A stretch of 64,000 nt of DNA from a bacterium (GTDB lineage: Bacteria; Myxococcota_A; Polyangia; Nannocystales; Nannocystaceae): positions 16,137 through 80,136 of the forward strand of contig JANSYI010000037.1 of NCBI GenBank assembly GCA_024742475.1, read 5' to 3'. The first letter of the stretch is position 1, and each line of letters starts with the position of its first letter. The position numbers were made by a program, and so were the translations under genes. Of this stretch, positions 1 to 8,945 are shown piece by piece. Below the pieces are notes generated by a model. That model was given only the letters and a program-made list of their open reading frames with translations. It did no database searches and was not told the DNA's origin.

Positions 1-1249
<1,249 letters not shown>

Positions 1250-1282
1250 GGGGGCGAGCCCGTTGTACCAGCCGCCGTGGCG

Positions 1283-4200
1283 TCAGCGGAGGCTGGGGAC
1301 GTCGAAGTCGAACCGCAGCTCGACCGACTCCTGGCGCAGCGGATCGAAGATCACGCGTTCGTTGAGATAGGAGCGCGAGCGGCGGCTGTACTCGATGGTG
1401 ATGGGGTCGAGGATGTCGAGCTTGACCGAGGTCTCCCGGCTCTGCCGAAGCAGGAAGCCGGGATACCCGCGGGTGTAGTCCCAGCCGATCGTGGCCCGGC
1501 CATAGTCGAAGTCCAGCCACTCGGTGGGCGTCGCGATCTCCAGCTCGGGGCCGATCTGCCCGAGCCGCAGCCGCACGTCTGGCACGTAGGGGTCCAGGCG
1601 CGGCGCCGCCTCTCCGGCGCGTTCGCCCACGTCGAACTCGGTCAGGTGTCCGACGACCTGGAGCGGCTTGCGCACCCCGGCGAGTCCCCCCGCGCCAAAC
1701 TGCTGTACGTCGGTCTCGCTCAGCTGGACGTCTCCGGCACCGAGCACCAGGTACTCGGTGCAGCCGCGCACGGTATCGAGCTCGCCGCCGCCGCCGTCGG
1801 TGATGCAGCTCCAACGGATCGCCGAGAGCGTGCCGCCGAGCGAGAGCGTCACGCTGCGCGGCTGGTCCTCGATGTAGATCGGCTCGTTGCGCAGGGCGAG
1901 GACGTCGACCTCCGCGTCTTCGATCTCCCGCAGCAGCGTGACCCGTCCGCGCTGGATCTCGTAGGTCCCGGTGAGGAACGGGATGTCGACCGTGCCGCCG
2001 GGTTCGAAGTCGAGGCGCCCGGTGAACTCCGGGGCCTCGTAGGTGCCCGTGACCTGCACCACCGCGTCGGCTTGCAGACCCGAGGCGACGTTGTTCTCGA
2101 TGCGGAACGGGCGATCGGTCTCGACGCGAATGTCGAAGGTCATCCCCTGCAGCAGCTCGGGCGGAGCCTCTTCGATCTCGGGCGAGTCATCGGTAAAGGC
2201 AAGGATCTCGACGCCTTGGACTGCATCCTTCACGTATCGGGCGCGGTCGACTTCGGCGCGGCCGGTGGCGACCAGCGGCGTGCCCCCCTCGAGCGCGAGG
2301 TCCCCGGTGGTGACCTCGACCTCGTAGACCGGACGCCCCACGGTGTCGTAGGCGCGGTAGGGCAGGCTGTCGAGGCGGACCTGCACGTCGACGCCGGCGG
2401 AGCGCTCGAACTGCGGGTCGATGTATGCGCGCCCCCATGCCCAGCCACGCCCGCGGGTGCCGGCCGACACCCGCAGCGCGGTCGCGGGCTGGGTCTGCGC
2501 CGCGCCAGCCTCCCCCGCGCCACCGATGTTGATGCGGTACCAGCCTCGGTCGCCGAACGCACACGCGCTCGTGCAGCGGTGCACGGCGATGCGCCCGCGG
2601 TCGAAGCGGGCCGACGTCACGCCTTGGGAGAACTCGACGGCGAGCGCCGAGCGGTTGAAGGCCAGCGTCGCGTCGAGGACGTCGGGCATCGGGTCCTCGC
2701 TTTGCGTCGAGCCCTGCACGCGAAGCTGCTCGAGGTCGATGCCGCCGGGGCCCCCCACCACGGGCGGGCCGACGACGTCGGCGACCATGTTCGCGCTGAT
2801 GCGCCCGGTGGCCGAGGCGGCGTAGGTGCCCGAACACGCGCCGTCGAACGCGTAGCCCGTATGCTCGCCCCGGACCGACCCGAACACGACACGGCTACCG
2901 CTCATGGTGGCCTCGCCATCGGCGAGGATCCAGCCGTCGTCGACCTCGAGCCTCAGGTCGGGGAAGGTGACGCGGGTCGCGTCACGACACGCCTCGAGCG
3001 CGTCGAGCTGGGCGGCGGAGAGCGGTGCCTTGCGTTCGGCGGCGTCCAGCACCGCGCGGCACTCGTCCGAGGCGAGACCGTAGAGCATCACCCCCATGGG
3101 TGTCGGTGCACCCGAAGACACGCCGGCCAGCGAGGCGCGGCCGTCGATGACCGGTTGGCGCACCGGCCCGGAGATGGCGATGCCCAGGCGTAGACGCCCC
3201 GATAGGTCGCCCACGCCGTAGGGCTTGGCGAGCGCGGCGAGCGGTGCAAGGTCGATGGTCCCGCGAATCTCCGCTCGGGTGTCGCCAGCGGGATCGGCCG
3301 GGGGCAGGGGACGACCCGAGAGCGGGGGAGGTTCGCAGGCTCCCGGCGTGGCCTTGCCGCCGGCGGGGTCGACCTCGGACAGGTCGAACGCCCCCGACAG
3401 CGCGAGCGTTGCACCCTCCGCACCACCGCTGCGCACCCGCCAAGGCTGCTCGAGGCGCACGACGGGCCACTCGACCGAGGCCGCGAGCGCACCTGCGGTG
3501 CACAGCGTCGATGGGCTGTCACACGGGTCTGCCCCCTTGGGCAGCGGGTCGGTCGCGCTTCGCATCCACGCCGACTCCACGGCGAACGCGACCGACAGCG
3601 CGAGGTCTTGGTCCTCGGCCGGCTCGACGCCAACGCAGTCGCTGAGCATGGTGACGTCGCGGTTGCACGCGAGCAGATGCGCCGAGACCTCGTCGAGCTC
3701 GCCCTCGACCGGCGGGCTTCGGCTGGGGTCGACCGGGTCGCGCAGGAGCGTCGCGAGGGTGACCTTGTCGAACTCCACGTCGACCTGCGCCTCGACCACG
3801 CTCGAACCCGACGCGGCCGTGCCGATGGCGACCACCGAATCGAGGGACCACAGCAGCGAGCTGTCCCCGCGCGATTGCTGCAGCTCGCCTTGAACCCGCA
3901 GCTCGCGGTGCTCTGCCAGTGGCCCGCTGCCGGGGTAGTCCTCGCTGTGGATCTCGAGGGTGCCGGCGCCCAGGGCGATGCCGGAGGCGGACAGGCCCGC
4001 GAATGACATCTCTCCGTCGACGCGGGGCTTGCCGACGGTTCCACCGACGACGAGCTGGGTACTGGCGAGCTGCCCGTACACCCCCAAGTCGGCGTCGAGC
4101 AGCCGCGCGACGGTGGCCATCGGCACGTTGCGCGCGTCGACGTCGAGGTTGAGCACCGGGTCGGCGTCGAGCGAGAGCGTGCCGTCCACCACGATCTCTC

Positions 4201-7162
4201 CCACCGGGACGGTCACGTCGCTGGCGAAGTGGGGGCTGACGGGGCGGTGGATCGGCAGGGTGAGCCGCGAAATGGCGACCTCGTCGGTGTCGAGATCGAA
4301 CGCGACGGTCGCGTCACGATAGGTGGTGCCGCCGAAGCTGACCGCCTCGGAGGTGGCCTCGCCCGAGACGCGGAGCTCGCTCAGCCGCGCCGCCTCGCCT
4401 CGCGCGTCCCCGACCTCGAACTCGACCGTCGCGCGCCCTTGGAGGCGGCCGTCGGTCACCTTCGAGAGCTCGACGCCGCGCAGCGACCCATACGCCTTGA
4501 TCCTCGGGTCGTTCGAGAGGCTTCCGCCCTCGAACACGTCGATCTCGGCCGAGACCTTGCCGGTGCCGCCGAAGAGGCGGGCGTCGGTGGCGTCGACCTT
4601 GAGCTTGAGCGTCCCGCTGCTCATGCTGAAGGACGCCTTGGTGGTGGACCCAGGGTTGAGCAGCCCAAGCACCGTGAGCTGCCCGTCGCTGGCCGAGGGC
4701 GCCCCGACCGGCCCGCGGGCGACGGTGCGGGCGCGCAGGCGGCCGAAGTACGACGGGATGTCGAACGAGCGGGCGAACGCGGCGCCGTCGTCGATGCGCA
4801 GGTCGAGCCCCAAGCCCTCGAGCCGTGGCAGCTCGATGTTCATGCGTCCGTCCGCCTGAAGGACGGTGCCCGGCGAACGGATGGTGAGCGGATCGAGCGT
4901 CAGCACGTCGTCGCCGCCGAGGCTGAGGCTGCCGTCGAGGGTGAGGTCGCGCGGCAGGTTGTCCTGCTGCGGTCCGCGGTCACGACGAACCCTGACGTCG
5001 TCCATGCGGATGTCGATGCGCTCCATCAAGGTGGGGGCTTCGGCGATGTGCGAGGCCGCCGGATCCGGCCCGAGGGCGAGGCGCTCGATGTCGACGACGC
5101 CGGTGGCGACGCCGGCGAGGGTGGTCGCGAGATCGGGGTCGGACGGGACGAGCTGGGCGGGGTTGAGGCCTTCGAGGCGCAGCGGGATGGAGATGAGGTA
5201 GCTGTCCTCTTCGAACAGCGGCATGACGACGTGCGCCTGGGCCGAGACGTCGTCGGGAAAGTCTGGATCCCCAGCGTCGCGCTCGGCGAGCGCAAAGGTG
5301 CCGTCGAGGGCCGTGCCTCGAAGCACGTCGAAGGTGACCACGTTGCGGGTCTCGCCGGGATCGAAGCGATCCTCCCACATCCCGGGGATGGGGGCGTCGG
5401 CCATGGCGAGTGCGACCTCGACGTCGTCGGCGACCCAGGCCGACTCCTCGAGCAGGTCGAGGCTGAGGTGGTTGGTCGCGAGCGTGTAGGTCGGGTCGGA
5501 GAGGTCGCCCGTGACCGTCGCCGTCATCGAAGAGTCATGACCGACGAAGGTCGCCGGCGGGAGCGCGAGGCCGGCGACGACGTGCTCGAACAGGCGGTCT
5601 GCGTCCTTCGACGTGGCGAGCAGGTCGACGCGCGGTGGCGGCTCGGGGCCGCTGCTCTTCTTGCGCGCAAACGCGTCCCGGAGCGCCCCATCCAGCGTGA
5701 CCTTCGATCCCGCGGCGCGGGTCGACATGCTGTACGAGACGTCTCCGAAGGGCGTGTCGCCGACGCCGCCTTCGACGTTGTGAATCTCGAGGTCGGTCAG
5801 GGGGAACTCGATGCCGATGATGTCGAGCGACCCGCGCGGGCCGCGACCGGACAGGGAGAACGCCAGCGGCAGCTCGATCGGCCCCTCCAGCAGCGGGTCG
5901 GGCTGCTCGAAGCCGAGGGAGAAGCGGGCCTCGTCCAGCTGCGCGCCGGCACGCCACTGGCTGACCTGCATCGAGTCGACCTCGACGCGCATGTCGGTGA
6001 TCACCGCGTCGTCGACGGCGAACGAGAGGCCCTTGCGCTCGGGGTGCGATTCGAGCGGCATGAAGGCGTTGATCAGGCTCAGATACGTGACCTCGGTGCC
6101 GTCGGAGAGGGTGTCCTTGGCCTCGCGAATGTCGAGCCACACCTCGCCCTCGTTGCGGATCTCGGTGAAGTGCAGCAGCCAGGGGATGTCGATGAACGCC
6201 GGGATGCCCAGCCGCGTCCACGGAATGATCTCACCGAGCATGAGTCGGACCTCGAGTCGGTCCGCGTGAGCGGTGCGGTGCGTGCGGCCGTGGTTGGTCC
6301 GTTTGTAGGGCCCCCACACCGTCACGCCGTCGATGTCGATCGGCGAGGGGGTTCCGGTGAGGAGGTCGACGACCAGTCGTGGCCTCCAGTGGATGCTCTC
6401 CATCTCGAGGTCACCCTCGACGAGCCCCGAGACCCGCGCGGAGACGAAGCGGCCCAGGACCGCGTCGTTGAAGAACGCGTACGCCCCGAAGTAGCCTGCG
6501 AGCAGCACCGCGAAGAGACCCACGAGCAGCTGAAGCGGGAGCTTGACCAGCAGCAGCGTCGCGACCGGGTGCCTTCGGACGGTCGGCGGCGCGGTCGCGA
6601 GCATGTGCAGGTGCTGCACGTGCAGGGCTCGAATCGCGTCGGGGTCGGAGAGCGCCTCGTTGATGAGCGCGTCGCGAAACTGCTCGATGCCCCGGCTGGC
6701 TGCGCCGGACGTGGCCACCGCCGCGTCGTGCGAGAGCGTCATGCCCATGCGGGCCTCGTCGCCCCCGATGTGCGAGGCGATGAGTGGGCGAGCGTCGGCG
6801 TCGACGCGGGCGAGAGCGCGCCGCACGACCTGGGGGGGCGGCGGGAGACGGCGCAGCCGCGGCAGGGGGTAGCCGTACGAGAGGCGGTGGCTGCGGGCCT
6901 GGACGTCAGCTCGCAGGTGGCGGCGCACCAGCGCACGAAACGCCCGTCGCTGACGCCAGCGCCCGCCGCGGACGCGACCGACGGTCCTGCGCCGGTCGAA
7001 CTCCTGGTAGGCCGCAAGCAGGACGGCCAGGGACGGCCCGTCGGGGTACAGGTAGCGCCAACGCGTGGATCTGCACAGGCGCTCGACGACCTCGCGGCCC
7101 TCGGCGAGGAGGTCGGCCTCGCGTTGCCACCGCGCTACGTCCGTGTTGGGCTGGGTGGCCAC
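1283..7162 (-). CDS. TamB-like giant AsmA/translocation-assembly protein
   Basis: The 1959-residue protein starts at GTG. Residues 1-198 are a charged, Arg-rich, apparently cytoplasmic region; a single membrane segment lies at about 200-228 (LLLVKLPLQLLVGLFAVLLAGYFGAYAF). The rest is long, repetitive, beta-rich AsmA/TamB-type sequence, with a DUF490-like C-terminal region ending in alternating hydrophobics (VELRFDFDVPSLR). TamB proteins are inner-membrane-anchored bridges that carry lipid between membranes or help TamA. The TamA-like gene follows 33 bp downstream, so the two are probably one operon. The length exceeds E. coli TamB (about 1260 residues), and the cytoplasmic N-terminal extension is unusual because typical TamB begins almost directly with the anchor. 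Family assignment is confident; the substrate is unknown. Confidence 0.8.
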   Translation of the reverse strand: MATQPNTDVARWQREADLLAEGREVVERLCRSTRWRYLYPDGPSLAVLLAAYQEFDRRRTVGRVRGGRWRQRRAFRALVRRHLRADVQARSHRLSYGYPLPRLRRLPPPPQVVRRALARVDADARPLIASHIGGDEARMGMTLSHDAAVATSGAASRGIEQFRDALINEALSDPDAIRALHVQHLHMLATAPPTVRRHPVATLLLVKLPLQLLVGLFAVLLAGYFGAYAFFNDAVLGRFVSARVSGLVEGDLEMESIHWRPRLVVDLLTGTPSPIDIDGVTVWGPYKRTNHGRTHRTAHADRLEVRLMLGEIIPWTRLGIPAFIDIPWLLHFTEIRNEGEVWLDIREAKDTLSDGTEVTYLSLINAFMPLESHPERKGLSFAVDDAVITDMRVEVDSMQVSQWRAGAQLDEARFSLGFEQPDPLLEGPIELPLAFSLSGRGPRGSLDIIGIEFPLTDLEIHNVEGGVGDTPFGDVSYSMSTRAAGSKVTLDGALRDAFARKKSSGPEPPPRVDLLATSKDADRLFEHVVAGLALPPATFVGHDSSMTATVTGDLSDPTYTLATNHLSLDLLEESAWVADDVEVALAMADAPIPGMWEDRFDPGETRNVVTFDVLRGTALDGTFALAERDAGDPDFPDDVSAQAHVVMPLFEEDSYLISIPLRLEGLNPAQLVPSDPDLATTLAGVATGVVDIERLALGPDPAASHIAEAPTLMERIDIRMDDVRVRRDRGPQQDNLPRDLTLDGSLSLGGDDVLTLDPLTIRSPGTVLQADGRMNIELPRLEGLGLDLRIDDGAAFARSFDIPSYFGRLRARTVARGPVGAPSASDGQLTVLGLLNPGSTTKASFSMSSGTLKLKVDATDARLFGGTGKVSAEIDVFEGGSLSNDPRIKAYGSLRGVELSKVTDGRLQGRATVEFEVGDARGEAARLSELRVSGEATSEAVSFGGTTYRDATVAFDLDTDEVAISRLTLPIHRPVSPHFASDVTVPVGEIVVDGTLSLDADPVLNLDVDARNVPMATVARLLDADLGVYGQLASTQLVVGGTVGKPRVDGEMSFAGLSASGIALGAGTLEIHSEDYPGSGPLAEHRELRVQGELQQSRGDSSLLWSLDSVVAIGTAASGSSVVEAQVDVEFDKVTLATLLRDPVDPSRSPPVEGELDEVSAHLLACNRDVTMLSDCVGVEPAEDQDLALSVAFAVESAWMRSATDPLPKGADPCDSPSTLCTAGALAASVEWPVVRLEQPWRVRSGGAEGATLALSGAFDLSEVDPAGGKATPGACEPPPLSGRPLPPADPAGDTRAEIRGTIDLAPLAALAKPYGVGDLSGRLRLGIAISGPVRQPVIDGRASLAGVSSGAPTPMGVMLYGLASDECRAVLDAAERKAPLSAAQLDALEACRDATRVTFPDLRLEVDDGWILADGEATMSGSRVVFGSVRGEHTGYAFDGACSGTYAASATGRISANMVADVVGPPVVGGPGGIDLEQLRVQGSTQSEDPMPDVLDATLAFNRSALAVEFSQGVTSARFDRGRIAVHRCTSACAFGDRGWYRINIGGAGEAGAAQTQPATALRVSAGTRGRGWAWGRAYIDPQFERSAGVDVQVRLDSLPYRAYDTVGRPVYEVEVTTGDLALEGGTPLVATGRAEVDRARYVKDAVQGVEILAFTDDSPEIEEAPPELLQGMTFDIRVETDRPFRIENNVASGLQADAVVQVTGTYEAPEFTGRLDFEPGGTVDIPFLTGTYEIQRGRVTLLREIEDAEVDVLALRNEPIYIEDQPRSVTLSLGGTLSAIRWSCITDGGGGELDTVRGCTEYLVLGAGDVQLSETDVQQFGAGGLAGVRKPLQVVGHLTEFDVGERAGEAAPRLDPYVPDVRLRLGQIGPELEIATPTEWLDFDYGRATIGWDYTRGYPGFLLRQSRETSVKLDILDPITIEYSRRSRSYLNERVIFDPLRQESVELRFDFDVPSLR

Positions 7163-7329
7163 GGTGCCGAATCTGGGGGGTTGCAGGGGTGCGGAACGCT
7201 CAGGACAGTAGCATGTCCCGTGTGCCTCGACGGCCAGCTGCGCGTCTCCCGCCCGCCCCCTGCAAGGCGCGTCACACTTTTTTCCAGGTCGGCCAACCCA
7301 CCCACGGCCGAGCCGGGTAGGGGACCCTC
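7163..7329. promoter_or_regulatory. Divergent intergenic region between tamB-like and sigma factor genes
   Basis: This 167-bp gap separates divergently transcribed genes, so it must hold start signals for both. It includes a short T-rich tract (about 7279-7285) in otherwise GC-rich DNA. I do not see a clear -35/-10 pair. Self-activation of the sigma operon from here is a guess based on how ECF operons usually work. Confidence 0.3.
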
Positions 7330-8055
7330 GTGACTGCGACGAGCACCGCGCGCGACGGCGACGCCCCCAACGGGTGGTCCTGGGCGCTGCTCGATGGGTT
7401 TCGTGCCGGAGAGTCGGAGGCCCTGCGCGACGTGTATCGACGCTATGCCGAGGACGTCGCCAAGCAGCTGCGGTTCGGGTTCAGCTTCGAGTCGCGGGGC
7501 CGCGCGCACCGCTTCGTCGGCTACAGTTCCGCCTTCGACCTGCAAGACGCGCTGCACGAGACCTTTCGACGCGCGTTCGAGCCCCGGGCCCGTGAGGGCT
7601 ACGACGGTCTGCGCCCCTACGGCCCCTACCTGCGGACCATCGCCCGCAACGTCGTGCTGCGGACGTTCCGCAAGCGAGAGATCTCGTTCCCTCCGGTCTC
7701 GGACGACGGCGACGACAAACCCGCCGTCACCGCGTGGGGCGACGAGGGGCCGAGCCCCGAGCAGAGCGTGGCCTCGGCGCAGGTGCGGAAGCTCGTTCGC
7801 GATTTCCTCGGTACGCTCGACCCCGACGCGCGCCGGCTCCTCGAGGTTCGGTTCATCGAGGGCAAGTCGCAGCGTGACGCCGCCAAGGTCTTGGGCTTGG
7901 GGCGGCAGCAGGTGCGCTCGCGCGAGGTGAAGCTGCGCGCGGCGCTGGTGTCGTACTTGAAGGCGCAAGGTGAGTCGGGGTTGCTCTCGCAGTCGGCGCT
8001 GATGGCCGTGCTGGCGCTGACGCAGCTCGTGCACGCAGGGGTGGTACGCGGATGA
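7330..8055 (+). CDS. ECF-like sigma-70 family RNA polymerase sigma factor
   Basis: The protein has 241 residues and starts at GTG. Region 2 spans about residues 30-110: FDLQDALHETFRRAF is the DxxQxxF-like core-binding helix and RPYGPYLRTIARNVVLRTFRKRE covers the -10 recognition part. Region 4 (about 150-205) holds LDPDARRLLEVRFIEGKSQRDAAKVLGLGRQQVRSRE, a typical sigma-4 helix-turn-helix. A 30-residue hydrophobic tail (SALMAVLALTQLVHAGVV) follows and is unusual. Its stop overlaps the ATG of the next gene by 4 bp, so the two are translationally coupled. It probably directs transcription of its own operon and unlinked targets, held off by the next gene product. The family is clear; the signal is unknown. 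Confidence 0.88.
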   Translation: MTATSTARDGDAPNGWSWALLDGFRAGESEALRDVYRRYAEDVAKQLRFGFSFESRGRAHRFVGYSSAFDLQDALHETFRRAFEPRAREGYDGLRPYGPYLRTIARNVVLRTFRKREISFPPVSDDGDDKPAVTAWGDEGPSPEQSVASAQVRKLVRDFLGTLDPDARRLLEVRFIEGKSQRDAAKVLGLGRQQVRSREVKLRAALVSYLKAQGESGLLSQSALMAVLALTQLVHAGVVRG

Positions 8056-8945
8056 GCTGGAGGCGATCGAAGGTGTGGCGTCGCATCGAAGACGCGATGA
8101 CCGGCCGATTGACGGCGCGCGGTCGTCAGGCGCTGTTCGAGGAGGTCGAGTGCAACCCGGCAGCGCGGGCCGACTACGACCTGGCGTTCGAGGCCCTGCG
8201 CGCGCTCGAACACGCCGCGGTGGCGCATGCCGAGCTCGACGTGGTCGAGGGCTGGCTGATGGACGACCTCGCGGGGGAGGCGAAGGCCCCGGCGTGGTGG
8301 CGCCGACCCTTCGTGACCGGGGCGCTCGCGGCCGGACTCGCCTTGGCCGCCGCGGTTGCCCTGGTCGTCGCGATCGACCCCGTGGCCTCCACGCAGATCG
8401 ACGACGACGGGTTCGCGGTCCGCGGCGCTGGCGACGACCGCGGCTTGGCGATCGACGTGCTGTGTCCTCGAGAGGCAGGCTGGGCATCACGACGGGGGCT
8501 GGTGCCCGCCGCCGAGTACGGGTGCGGCCTCGATGGCACGCTCTCGTTTGCGTACCGCCTCGATCCCTCCGTGGGGGGCGGGACGCTCAGCTTGTTCGGG
8601 GTCGATGAGGCCGGCGACGTGCTCTACTACGCGCCGACGCCGGCATCGACCGGCGGCGTGGACGCTGCGCCCGGCACCTGGACCCCGCTGCCGATGGTCG
8701 TGAATCTGGGCGTGAATCATGCTGCGGGCTCGATCGTCGTCTATGGCCTCGTCTCTCCGCAGGTCCCCACCATCGGCCAGATCGACGCGCTGGCGGCTGC
8801 GCTGGCCGAGCAGGGACCCGGTGGCATCGGCGATGCGCCGTGGCACGAGCGGCTCCGAGAGCACCCGGCGCTCGCGGCCGTGTGCCCCCCCGACACCTGT
8901 CACAGCGCCGAGCTCGACTTCACGATTCACGAGGCAACCCGATGA
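8052..8945 (+). CDS. Single-pass membrane protein, probable anti-sigma factor
   Basis: The protein has 297 residues. A basic, helical cytoplasmic part (1-80) contains ALFEEVECNPAARADYDLAFEALRAL, which resembles the helical N-termini of anti-sigma factors. One membrane segment lies at about 83-105 (VTGALAAGLALAAAVALVVAI). A roughly 190-residue periplasmic domain with several Cys (such as CPPDTCHS near the end) follows. There is no HxxxCxxC zinc motif, so it is not a classic ZAS anti-sigma protein. It overlaps the upstream sigma gene (ATGA) and the downstream caspase gene (ATGA), so all three are co-translated. The anti-sigma role is inferred from position, topology and the DNA-encoded coupling, not from a recognised domain. 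Confidence 0.6.
   Translation: MSWRRSKVWRRIEDAMTGRLTARGRQALFEEVECNPAARADYDLAFEALRALEHAAVAHAELDVVEGWLMDDLAGEAKAPAWWRRPFVTGALAAGLALAAAVALVVAIDPVASTQIDDDGFAVRGAGDDRGLAIDVLCPREAGWASRRGLVPAAEYGCGLDGTLSFAYRLDPSVGGGTLSLFGVDEAGDVLYYAPTPASTGGVDAAPGTWTPLPMVVNLGVNHAAGSIVVYGLVSPQVPTIGQIDALAAALAEQGPGGIGDAPWHERLREHPALAAVCPPDTCHSAELDFTIHEATR

Noticed and set aside
4229..7333. 1034-codon plus-strand open frame opposite tamB
   Set aside because: Shadow frame produced by high GC at third positions; composition is unnatural and it runs across the start of the TamB-like gene.
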